Translations under genes and position numbers: made by a program | Origin: Globisporangium splendens | Taxonomy: Eukaryota > Oomycota > Peronosporomycetes > Pythiales > Pythiaceae | Direction of reading: 5' to 3' | Assembly: GCA_006386115.1 (NCBI GenBank) | Contig: VFIW01000053.1 | Span: 264,860 to 328,859, forward strand | DNA: 64,000 bases | The notes under the pieces: model-generated | Database searches by the model: none | The model's input: only the letters and a program-made list of their open reading frames with translations | Told to the model about the DNA's origin: nothing | Shown here: in pieces, positions 1 to 9,900 of the stretch | Layout: the number at the start of each line of letters is the position of its first letter | Numbering within the stretch: the first letter of the stretch is position 1

Positions 1-269
1 AGTAGCTGACCGTTGTGAGAAAGACACAATAATATTGAGTGACGTTGTAAAAGTGTTGCAAACAGTACTTGATTTCCTGGTGGCGATTCATTGGTTCGCA
101 GCCGCAGCGTCTTTTAATTGGCTGAAAACGCGAAAAGACATTCATTCGCTCACCATGAACGGCCGATAACAGGTGACACCATCGAATATTGGACACCATT
201 GTTGCTGCGTGAAGCTCTGTAGTGCTCTCTCTATTGCTCTCTATTGGTGGCGCTAGCGTATACGCAACG

Positions 270-1610
270 ATGGCGAACAACAAGAACTTTAACGTGGACG
301 ACGCCGAGGACTTTGACGACGGCACGAAGGCCGTGACGTACGACGCGGAGCTTCCGTCGTCCGACTCGGAGAACGAGAACGCGCGGTTCACGTCGTCGCG
401 CAAGCAGCGCATCCAGTCCAAGAAGCTCAAGCAGCGCGAGCAGGCGTCGTCGCTGCGCGTGAAGAACTGGGAGGTCGATGACCTGAACAGCAAGGAGTAC
501 GCTGGCAAGGTCGTGCAGCGCAAGCAGATCAGCGGAGAGCAAGGGGACGAAGAGGATGACGAAGCGATGGCGTCGCCTGATGAAGTCGAGATGGAGGAAT
601 GGTCTGAAGGCGAACCGTTTGGAGAATCGGATTCCGAAGACGACGATGAGCAGAACAGTGACAATGATGACGATGATGAAGAGAGTGACGATGATGGCGA
701 CAAAGACGCCGAGAAGCTCATCCGCGGCTTTGAAAAAGAAGACTCGGCGCAGTTGATGAGCTCCAAGGACAGCGAGAAGGTCGTGGAGAAGGCGGTCCAT
801 GTGCGCCACCAGAAGATCCTCTGGGAGCGCTGCTTGGAAGTGCAAATCTACACGAAGCGATTACTCTCGACGACCAAGACGGTTGCGTCTTCTTCGGACC
901 AAGATGCGGACGAAGATCCAGCAAAGAAAGCGCTCGCCATCGACCAGTTGTACTCGTGCATTGACGCGATGTCGAGTCTTCAAGATAAATTATGCAACAT
1001 CCCTGAATTGTCGCCGCCTGTGGATGCGACTTCCAAGAAGCGCAAGCGCACTGTCGCGGAGCTCTGGAGCCATGTTCAAGAGAGTAACCAAGCGATCTTG
1101 CCTCAGTACAACGACATCCTCAACACATACACGCGCAAGACGAACCTGGCTGGCGCTGGAAGCCAAGCCAAGAAGTTCAAGGCTGTGAACCAAGACATCT
1201 TGTCGCAGGTCGAGTCGGTGCTCGCGGACGTGCAGCGTGTCAAGCGGAAAGCGCATGCGCCTTTGGAGGTGGACGCCGAGAATGGAGGCACCACGACTGC
1301 TGAAGAAGACGATTCGGGCGAGTCCGATCGCTTGGATGAGCTCATGTACGACGACTCGGATTTCTACCAGCAGCTCCTGAAGGAGTTCCTGGAGAGCGGC
1401 GGCGGCAGTGGCCAAGACGCGCTCTTGCAGCGCACACACCGCAAGAAGAAGAAAACCGTCAACCGCAAGGCGAGTAAGGGACGCCAGCTTCGATACACTG
1501 TGCACCCAAAGCTCGAGAACTTCATGTTTCCAGACCCGTACCCGAAGCCCGAGATGGATGTCGACGAGCTATTCCGCTCCGTGTTTGGCCAAGTCTCTTC
1601 GACAGCGTAG
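270..1610 (+). CDS. AATF: AATF/BFR2 family ribosome biogenesis protein
   Basis: Single-exon gene, 446 residues. The frame is open from a GTG at 222, but the first ATG is at 270 and starts MANNKNF. Seen: an acidic, low-complexity N-terminal half rich in D/E/S with K/R patches; a central helix-rich part with LWERCLEVQIYTKRLL (AATF leucine-zipper region); and a C-terminal segment GRQLRYTVHPKLENFM followed by a DELFRSVFG end, the mark of the TRAUB domain. Known for the family: Bfr2/AATF is a nucleolar factor of the small-subunit processome, needed for early 18S pre-rRNA cleavage; animal AATF (Che-1) has extra transcription roles. Inferred: the same nucleolar role here. Length and domain order are normal for the family. 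The next gene lies tail to tail with it, 267 bases away. Confidence 0.9.
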   Translation: MANNKNFNVDDAEDFDDGTKAVTYDAELPSSDSENENARFTSSRKQRIQSKKLKQREQASSLRVKNWEVDDLNSKEYAGKVVQRKQISGEQGDEEDDEAMASPDEVEMEEWSEGEPFGESDSEDDDEQNSDNDDDDEESDDDGDKDAEKLIRGFEKEDSAQLMSSKDSEKVVEKAVHVRHQKILWERCLEVQIYTKRLLSTTKTVASSSDQDADEDPAKKALAIDQLYSCIDAMSSLQDKLCNIPELSPPVDATSKKRKRTVAELWSHVQESNQAILPQYNDILNTYTRKTNLAGAGSQAKKFKAVNQDILSQVESVLADVQRVKRKAHAPLEVDAENGGTTTAEEDDSGESDRLDELMYDDSDFYQQLLKEFLESGGGSGQDALLQRTHRKKKKTVNRKASKGRQLRYTVHPKLENFMFPDPYPKPEMDVDELFRSVFGQVSSTA

Positions 1611-1877
1611 AAGGATAGCGCAAGGGGATGACGGATGCACTGGCGCGAAAGCCTATAGACAACGAGGACATATTTTAGATAAGTATATCAAATGGCAAAT
1701 GCGAGTTTGCTGGTTCATAAACAACAGCACTGATTGCATCCTCGCGCCTATGATCTTTGGGAACTCGGTCTTCACATTTGATTTCAACAAAACGCGATGT
1801 GTTGTTCAGGATCGATCATTTTGTTCACCGCGTGTGGCACTATGAATATATTCGTTGGCTAGAGCAACGGTGTCTTC

Positions 1878-4800
1878 CTACAAAACGTCGTCCTCTTCTT
1901 CTTCCTCCTGTTGACCTGTAACGTAGATCTCCTTTAATTCATTGACCTTAGTCTCCACGGCCGAGAGGCGATCGTTATTGACTCCATGCGCGCCTAGTTT
2001 CTTCACAATACCAACGAGTTGGATGGCTTTCTCAGCCACATGGATCGTCGTGTGCGCACGAAATTTCTTTGCACGGGTCGCGGTTTCCAGCAAGCGAAAC
2101 TCTTCCTCAGCCAGCTCCATCGCGGCATCCGCTAGCACCGTCGAAGAGTCAATGAGCTCAGTGCCTCGTTCGTCGAAGCGTTCCGGGATGCCGTTCTCTC
2201 GTAGCCGCCGGAGCTCGGCCCCATACAAAGTGTTTTTAAATATCTTGTGCTTCAGCTTCACAGTATCCTTCAAAAGCTGCGTAAACTTGTCGATCAACTC
2301 GGGTTTGTTCTTCATCCCAGCGCGAAGGGTCGCAGGTGCATTTATGATCTGTGCGCGCTTCGCAATCAATTGACCGGCATCGCGATCTAGAAATGAGAGC
2401 GACCACAAGCGGTTGTACGCCTTGCCTGCATCGAGACGCTCCTGCTCGGAAAAGTACCAATCCCGAGTGTCTTTGTTCTTGATTAGCAGTCTATGCAAAA
2501 AATAGCGAACAATTTCATCAGCTCCAGATGCAACGAACATCACGGAGACAACAATGAACTTTCTAAAGCAAATAACATGTGCCCGTACCTTGCAGACCAC
2601 GTCTGAACAGCATCCACACCTAAGGAGAGGCCCAGTGCTTCCAGTTTCGGACACATCTCGCTATAAAACTTGATTGCTTCTTCATCAGATGCCAGTTTCT
2701 TCGCCAAGAGCTCAGCAATCATGCGATTGACTTTGTCGCGATTGTCGACGAGCTTCTTGTTGCTTTCTTTACGAGCCTTTTTCTCGAGCTGCTCGATCAT
2801 GCTCATGCCGCCAAGACCCTTTGTCGTTTGTTGCTCGTCGCCGAAAATGTCATCAATCGCACTCTCGGCGTCGGCGAGCTCACGTGCCATCTGATCTTCC
2901 ACCGAGCGATGAGGAACTGCAAATCCCTCGCCACTTCCACTGGGACTTCGCCCGGACAAATGCATGCCGCCGCCGCTGGACACTGCAAGCAACAAATGAA
3001 AGGGAAGTGAGTGGGTAAATCGATATGTAATGGTGATAACGTTTTTTTTTTTGAACGCACCGTTTTGGATGATCTGCTGGTGCTGCATAAGGATGCTGAA
3101 CAATTGCTCCATTGAAACTGGCCCTGATCTTCCATTGACTGCGCTGGCAGTTGCTGGTGGCGGCTACATCAACATTAACCAGTGAGCAAAACGAAGTATT
3201 TATGCAGCTGGAGCAGTCACACGTACCCCTGGATCGCTCGGAGACACGTCGTCTGGTCTGTCCAGAACCGTCGCATCCATTTGCTCTGCTGACATTTTCA
3301 GCTGGACTTGCTCCAGTGGCATGCCCATTTGGAGTAGCTTGAAGTATTTTTTAAACGCTGGATCGTCTTTGATGAGAAGTGGCACGTATGGAGGCGAAGG
3401 GGCAGTAGCTGGAGGTAACATCCCCGCCGGGAAAGACGGCATGCTCATTCGCATTGCGTTTGGATCCAAGTAGGGGGACGTGTCAACTGGCGGTGGTGGC
3501 TAATGAACGTGCCAAAACGATATCCGCGAGGCAAGGTTACAGAGTCAGATTCACTGGTGAGTGCTACGAGCAAGAAAAAAATGAAATCAATCCAACGTAC
3601 CCCGGGATCATTTGGTGACACTTGGGTCGGATGATCCAGTAAGTCCGGGTCCACGCCATCTGCTTCCATTTTCAGCTTAATCTGTTCGATGGGCATGTTC
3701 ATGCTTTTCAACTTGAAATACTTCTTGAATACAGGATCATTGCCGACTGTGAGCGGAATGTAGGCACCTGGAGCTGGCTATAGACCATAACGCAAGGTAG
3801 ACGGCAAAATAGAAAGAATATCAGCGAAAAGTGAAATGAAAGGAATACCATCAAGTCATCGTAACGTACTCCTGGATCGTTTGGCGACACCTCATCAGGC
3901 GTGTCTAACAGTGATGGATTCACACCATCGCCTTCCATTTTCGCTTTGATTTGTTCAGTGGGCATGGCCATATCCTTCAACTTGAAATATTTGCGGAACT
4001 CGGGGTCGTCTTTGACCAGAAGTGGGCGGTAGATACTGCGCACGCCACCGACGGCTCCCACCGGCATGTTTTGTGTCTTTTTCTCTAGTTCTTGCAGCTT
4101 TTTCTGCAATTCTTTGATGTCCTTGAGCTTCACTGGCGCTGAGCTGGACGTGGTGCGATCTCGTACGGACGATGGCTGCGAAGTCGCTTTCGATTGAGAC
4201 TCCATGAGCTGCGCGATCTGCGTCTGCAGCTGATCAATGATTTTGTTATTCGTGATGGACTCGGCCTTGGACGAGAGCTCCAGCAGCTTCTTAATCTGAT
4301 TTTCCGTAAGTCCAGGCACTTGCAATCCGCCGCTGCCTGGTCCGCTTGAGCGGCGCGAGTTCACAGATCCCGACCGGGAGATCGATGCGTGGGCGACGTC
4401 CTCACTCTCAGAATCGCTCTCTTCTTCTTCGGACGAGTCTTCCTCCTCCTCGCTCTGCTCTCTCTGCATTCGTGCTGCCATATATTGTTGCATTAACACA
4501 TTGAACACACTGAACATGAAAGAGAAAAGAGTGTGACGTTGAAAGATCGCTTTACCTGTGATACAAAACGCGCGATGCTGCTGTGCATTGCGACGCAGAC
4601 AATTCTACACGCACACGGACCAAAAAGTGCACAAATACATAACGTCAACTAAGCTCTCATCACAAAAAATGCACAGTGCATACGACATAGCGCATGAGCA
4701 ATACTGCACAATGGCACAACGCGTACATCGCTGCAGTAGTGCGCCGAGTGGCAGATGGAGCAGACGACCGCCGCGTTCGGCGCGCCGCAGTGCACGCAGT

Positions 4801-4882
4801 CCTCGTGGATGGCAGCTGCGCGCGCCGTCATCGCGCTCGTGAGTCGGCTCATGAGCTCATCGTCGCTGTCGCTGTCCGCCAT
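1878..4882 (-). CDS. MYND-finger protein with three WASHC3/CCDC53-like repeats
   Basis: Eight exons fit in phase: 4882..4727, 4604..4556, 4474..3870, 3777..3601, 3499..3227, 3163..3061, 2982..2589 and 2490..1878, giving 789 residues. Exons 1 and 2 join to form a full MYND zinc finger: C29, C32, C41, C44, C50, C54, H62, C66. An acidic Ser/Glu stretch and a coiled coil (about 100-220) follow. Then come three repeats of the type DDPEFRKYFKL...MPxEQIKxKM...LLDxPDEVSPNDPG, close to the short conserved block of WASH-complex subunit CCDC53 and related formin-like proteins. The last 330 residues are charged and helical and I do not recognise them. MYND fingers bind proline-rich peptides; CCDC53 belongs to the actin-nucleating WASH complex. 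Inferred: a cytoskeletal scaffold or adaptor. The MYND-repeat combination is unfamiliar to me. The 49-nt exon 2 and the exon 3 acceptor are the weakest joins, though they keep the frame and restore the finger. Confidence 0.75.
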
Positions 4883-5154
4883 GCTCTCTCTCCACAGATG
4901 CTCTCCTAATGGGTCGTGTTCCGCTTTGATGAATTCTCTGGTGGAAGTTGAACCAAAATGCAAAAAAAAAAGAGAACGCAGAAACGGGCCAAACTGTTGA
5001 CGCGAAAGAAGGAACCCATTTATCCAAACCCGGGCCTGAATTATGCCCACGGGTCAGTAGTTTTATGTTGTTCTTGCCAAAACTGCTGGACGGGTTGGCG
5101 ATCATGGGTTACAGTTGGGTTTGGCTGAACCGTGGGTTTGGACGATGGATATTT

Positions 5155-5590
5155 TTACGCACTAGCGCCAGAAAGGAGCACGCCATCGTTGCCTGAAATG
5201 CGGAACCGATCCAGAGGCTGACTGGACTCCGTGGGCATTGACGCACGCATGTCGCAACCAAATGCGCGCACCAGCTGCGTATTATGCAGCTGCACGAGCT
5301 CCACGACCAATCGCACTGATGGTTTGTACTTGTGCAAGCAAAGCGGTCGATCGCGCCAGCGACGCTCTCTTGGCTTTTGCGATGGTCTTGAGTCACGATC
5401 GTCGATGGTCGCTTTGTCCTTTTGTCGATCAGTGGCAGGTGTCCAGCAATGTACGCTGGGTCGAACGCTGTGAAGATGGCGCAATGGAGGACGATTGACG
5501 CGTAGAGTGCATGGCGAGGCGGCGGATTGTCGAGCTTCTTGAGCGCCTTTGCGCGTGTACGTCTGTTGTGGGCGATGTCGTCGGGTCATT
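5155..5590 (-). pseudogene. coding-like tract with a frame break, origin unknown
   Basis: On the minus strand two frames carry protein-like sequence in succession. The upstream one, about 5575-5330, includes ALYASIVLHCAIFTAFDPAY. The downstream one, about 5330-5155, includes VRLVVELVQLHNTQLVRAFG and ends LLSGASA before a stop. They lie in different frames with no convincing intron between them and no clear start codon. I do not recognise the family. It may be an eroded gene, or exons of a gene whose other parts I cannot place. Confidence 0.25.
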
Positions 5591-5592
5591 TT

Positions 5593-6075
5593 TTACGTGT
5601 CGTCAGTGTCCTTCATATTGCATCCATCACTAGTGTCTTTTCGGCCAGATTTCAGGGTCTCTGGTGTGGGTCCGTCTTCAAGCGCCGCGCGACAAAGCCT
5701 CCGCACTTGGTCCGAGAACTGGAAAAGACGCATAAACTCATGCATGTGCAGTCTCCTTTTAAGGATTTGGACGCAACGCGAGATTGTGCACTCTCTTGTG
5801 TGCAAACGAAATGCGTAAGTTGCGCTCTCGTGCCGGATCATAGCGCAAGTCCGCGAAGCACACCCTCCGCGTTTCCAGCCACTTCCAGAACCGCTCTTCG
5901 TGCATTCCGCGATTTTCGAACTCGTCCAGTGGCACTGGAATCGGCAATGGTGCCTGAAAACCGCCTCGGGAACATGCGTCATGCCCTTTTTGCAACGTGA
6001 ATCCCCGCGACACTTCTCTCTGGTACTCGTGCAGAGACAGCACGCGCTCCGTGAGCAGACTGCCGTATTACGATG
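5593..6075 (-). pseudogene. truncated remnant of the local PIPVPL/coiled-coil family
   Basis: The frame 6043..5759 carries the N-terminal domain of the family seen intact at 28482-30676 and 32124-34242: TERVLSLHEYQRE, then LPIPVPL, FWKWLETRR, then ARERNLRISFAHK. It stops at 5759. In a second frame, directly downstream, lies the family's C-terminal end (HEFMRLFQFSDQVRRLCR), running to 5593. About 450 residues that separate these blocks in the intact copies are missing, and the frames differ by one base. No initiating ATG precedes the N-terminal block. This is best read as an internally deleted, frameshifted pseudogene; a short spliced gene is less likely because no donor/acceptor pair rejoins the frames. 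Confidence 0.7.
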
Positions 6076-6505
6076 CTCCTGACACGAGATCTGAGTGGGG
6101 CCGTTGCGAGCAGTGCTCCTGTCTGGCATCCAGAGAGTCTCCGCAGTGCTTCATTTCCGAGTCGTAGCCGCCCGATCAACTGCTGCGCTGAGCGCTGCAG
6201 TTCAGGCACTTGGTCATAGGATGCGTGGTTCACACGAAAGTCGACAAGTGGCTGCTTGCGGGTCACACACAATCTGGAGGAGCGCATTGCTGCCGTTGCA
6301 GCAAGATGCACAGTACCATGGAACCCTTTGTCGCCGACGTTGGTGTTGCTATCGTTCGTGCCGCCACGGAAACGCGAATTCAGCGCGATGCGGCACTGCA
6401 AAGTGGTGTGTTTGATGATTTTCTCTTTGTTTCATCGAAGAAAGCGCCAAAGGGTGATGAACTCTGGAAGAAGCGCGAGCTGTGTCGCAGCGGTGCTGCT
6501 TTCCC

Positions 6506-6691
6506 ATGCGTACTACAAATGGAATTTTGCTGTTGGTGTCAATGGGGTTTCTGTCTACCGCAGTGGCGCGCTTTGGTCGAGATGATCTGCGTGCCAAGCC
6601 CATCCGAGCGCATCTCTTTTTTGTTGAGAAATTGGGTGAGTTTGCGAAACAAAAGGTCACTGAATCGATCAATTCGACACCGTTTGCTTGA
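6506..6691 (+). CDS. possible small secreted peptide (61 aa)
   Basis: The ATG at 6506 opens a 61-residue frame beginning MRTTNGILLLVSMGFLSTAV, which has the layout of a signal peptide (short N region, hydrophobic core, small residues before RFGRDDLR). A GTGAGT at 6634 could be a splice donor, so this may be a first exon. No RxLR, LxLFLAK or CHxC effector motif is visible. Neighbouring DNA is eroded coding sequence, so chance is a serious alternative. Confidence 0.18.
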   Translation: MRTTNGILLLVSMGFLSTAVARFGRDDLRAKPIRAHLFFVEKLGEFAKQKVTESINSTPFA

Positions 6692-6924
6692 GTGTCGTGT
6701 GCTTACCAAGGAAATATCACAGCAGACATGCCTTCGTGTTTGATTGAGAAATATTTAGTGGACGTGCAGACTGATTTTTCTTAAATATCTGTGCCAAACG
6801 ATTCATGACGACACGCTCGATGAGGGCTAACAGAGGTCTCGAAAACGTCATTGCACTGCTGATCATAAATTTCAACGAATGTATATTCATACACACATGC
6901 ATGCTCATGCAGTACTCGATTCGC

Positions 6925-9900
6925 TTACTCTTTTGAGATGAAACTCGAATCGTGGCTTACGGTCTGGGGGAAAAACTCTTCGGGGCGAATGCGTTCGACA
7001 GCAGGTTCCGAATTGGATAAGAGCCACTTGGATGGCGACTTGAGCAGTTCCTTGATCTCGTCACCAAGCGACGATTTCCGCCGTGGATTCGTGGAACCTG
7101 TTGAGGCCATTTTCGTCTCTAACACCACGGCTTGCTGCCTCAATTTGGTTGGCGATGTACTCTCGCTCGTAACTATTTTCCAGCTCGTCTGCTTTTCGTG
7201 CGGTGAGAGTGCTTGTATGACACGTTTCGACGGCGACAGAGACTTCCACTCGCCACTTTCGCGTTCCATCGTTTCAGCCGATGCCGCCAAGATGTCGGGG
7301 ACAGAGTTGGGATCTTCAAGGTCTAGGTGCAACGATGACGGCGCTTTCCGCTGTCCGCGACGAATCTCATCGATCTTTTTCTCGATCATCTCTTGCTGGT
7401 TCTCCAGTGTCTCGCCACTCGCACTCACAGACGCGTAGATACTCTCTTCGTCCAATTCTCTTGCACCAGCAATGCCCTCGGTATGGACTTCCGTCGCATT
7501 CAAAAGCTCCGGCGTTCGGTGAATGCTGAATGTGCCCTCCTTGTGCATCTTTACAAGTTCATTGAGTCGCTCGCGATGCGAAACCCAGTGTGACGTTACC
7601 ACATGGTATGCCTCCATGTGCCGTGCATTCAATCCTTGCGGAACAACACACACTTGCTCAACCGCGTGCAACAGCGCTGGCGTTTCTTCACTGTGCAATC
7701 TGCGGTTGTTCATACACCGTTCGGCGAAGCTCACAAGCTTCTCGAGCATCTCCACACTATGCAAGCATCGCTGCTCCAGAGTCTCCTTCGCTGCTTTGTC
7801 ACGCGCCCGCAGATTCATGCACTTGTCGTTGATCTCGCGCAGCAGCGCCTCGGTATTCACCATGTGCATTTTATTCGCTGCTTCAAAGAGAAGCAGACGC
7901 TGTAGCAGCACTTTCACTCCCACACCTTTGCTGACGTCATCGCACCAACCGAAGCCGCGCTGGAACCAGCGATTACAGAGCGTGAACGCGGACGACGCCC
8001 ACACGAGACGCTGCACGTGATACGCACTCAACTGCCGCTGGATGCGCATCGCTGTGTCTTCTGAACCCAGGAGCCAATCAATAATATACGCCTTCAAATT
8101 ATGTCGGCTTCGATCCTTTGGAACCACGACACCGTCCATCGTGCTCTTCAAGTCAATCGGGATGGAATCCTGGAACCGGTTCCCGATTGGATCGAATCGA
8201 GAGCTGAAACTCGTGACCTCTTGGTAGATCATTGCCGCATGACTCACTGCAGCATAGTATGCCATGGCCTTTGCGTTCTTGCCCTGCGGACAGTGGCTCA
8301 GCATTTTCTCCGTTGGAGTTCGGATTTTTCCAGTATTTGCAGCATCGACTAGCTCCTCGCGTGTAAACGCTTCAAGTGGTAGGCGATATTTACTATTGCC
8401 CAGACCATGGAGAGCTATCGCGATGTCCTCTTTCGTCACAATTTGATCACGAGGAACGCGCAAAAGCGCTCGCATACAGCGGTCCAGCGCTGCGTACGAT
8501 GCAAGACGCTTTGTGTACGATTCGTGGATCAAGAGCTGCTGGAAGCGTTCGATAAGTGTCATGTAATCGCCACTCATATCCACCTCTGTACATTCGGATA
8601 GATCTTCTTCTGTGAGCACTTTTGTTTCCCCTGGGAAAGTCTTGATGAGCGAGTTTCGTTTCCGCAACGCTTCAAAAAGCATCGACTTGCGCAATAACTC
8701 GATCTGTGTGTCAATGAGACCAAGACCGCAATTCAGAGTCGAATCAGAAACACCTCCCAATGGACGAAGCGAGTTCTCTGTTGATGCAGGATTTACGGAT
8801 GGGCCATCGTCGACGACAGATTGGGTTCCAATCCACATTCCTCGAAGAAAGACCGCCTCGCCCTTACGATCCATTCCTCGCTCTTGGAGCAGCGTTTGAA
8901 TTGCACTCGTTCAAGTGGTAGCGAAATATCTTTGACTTGGTGACGGTGCATGAGTGACAACACGGTCGTGTAACTGGCTGTCGACGGCACGCTAATCCCC
9001 AGCCTCTGTAGCTCTTCTTTCTGCAGCACGACTGTCAGCGTGCGCACAAGATTCTCGACCTCATTCGTTGGAATCTGTCGCATCTTTATTTCTTCCAGCA
9101 GGCGAAGGAAGTTCACGGGTACCTCCAACTCCTTGTTGGTATTCACGGCGTGGTCGATTTTCCACAGCAGATCCGATTTGCCGAGATTTTCGATCACGGA
9201 ATACAATTCTGCAAAGCGCTCGGGATTCGCAAGTACCTGGGATCGCACACTATCACCATCAACTTCGCGATCAATAGCTTTCTCGAGCTCACTGATTTCG
9301 TCCAGCAAATCTTTCTGAAGTGCGGATGCCGACAAAGGAGCAGCATCACCTGTTCGACTGGACGACAACGGGTCCATTCCATGTCCGACATAGGACGAGA
9401 ACCTTGGGATCACACCACGATCTTCCAGTGCAGCCCGGACGTTTGCTGCCGTAAACGCGATTTCCTCCTGCGTGATTAATAGGCGAGTATCTTTCCCATC
9501 CTGCGAATTTGGCAACCAGTTATTGCGATCGTCATCCGTAGTGATGCGATGGTACGGAATCCGTTCGAGTTCGTATTTCGCTTCCTCGATCGCGTACCAT
9601 TCGATGAGTCCCTCTAATCTTCCAGCATCACTTTCAGCAGCGCCAAATCCTGGGAGCTACTGGCTTGTGGTCGCTGACGGAGATGCAGGTGGGGATGCTG
9701 CAGCGGAGTATTTGCCCTCACTCCGATTATTCAGAGATGGCTTCGAGGCACCAATACCTCGTTTACTTGGAGATGATGCCCCCAGGTTTCGCAATTTGCT
9801 AGCTTGCCTCTGGCCGCTAACCGCTTTTTTTGCCTTGTGCTCGAGCAAGTGCATCTTCTTGAGGATAAATGGAGTTACCTCACAGTCAATTTTGTGCTCA

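Noticed and set aside
2491..2588. A 26-nt intron ending at 2563 in the MYND gene
   Set aside because: A pyrimidine-rich TTTTTTGCATAG acceptor at 2491 gives the same phase and a normal 98-nt intron.
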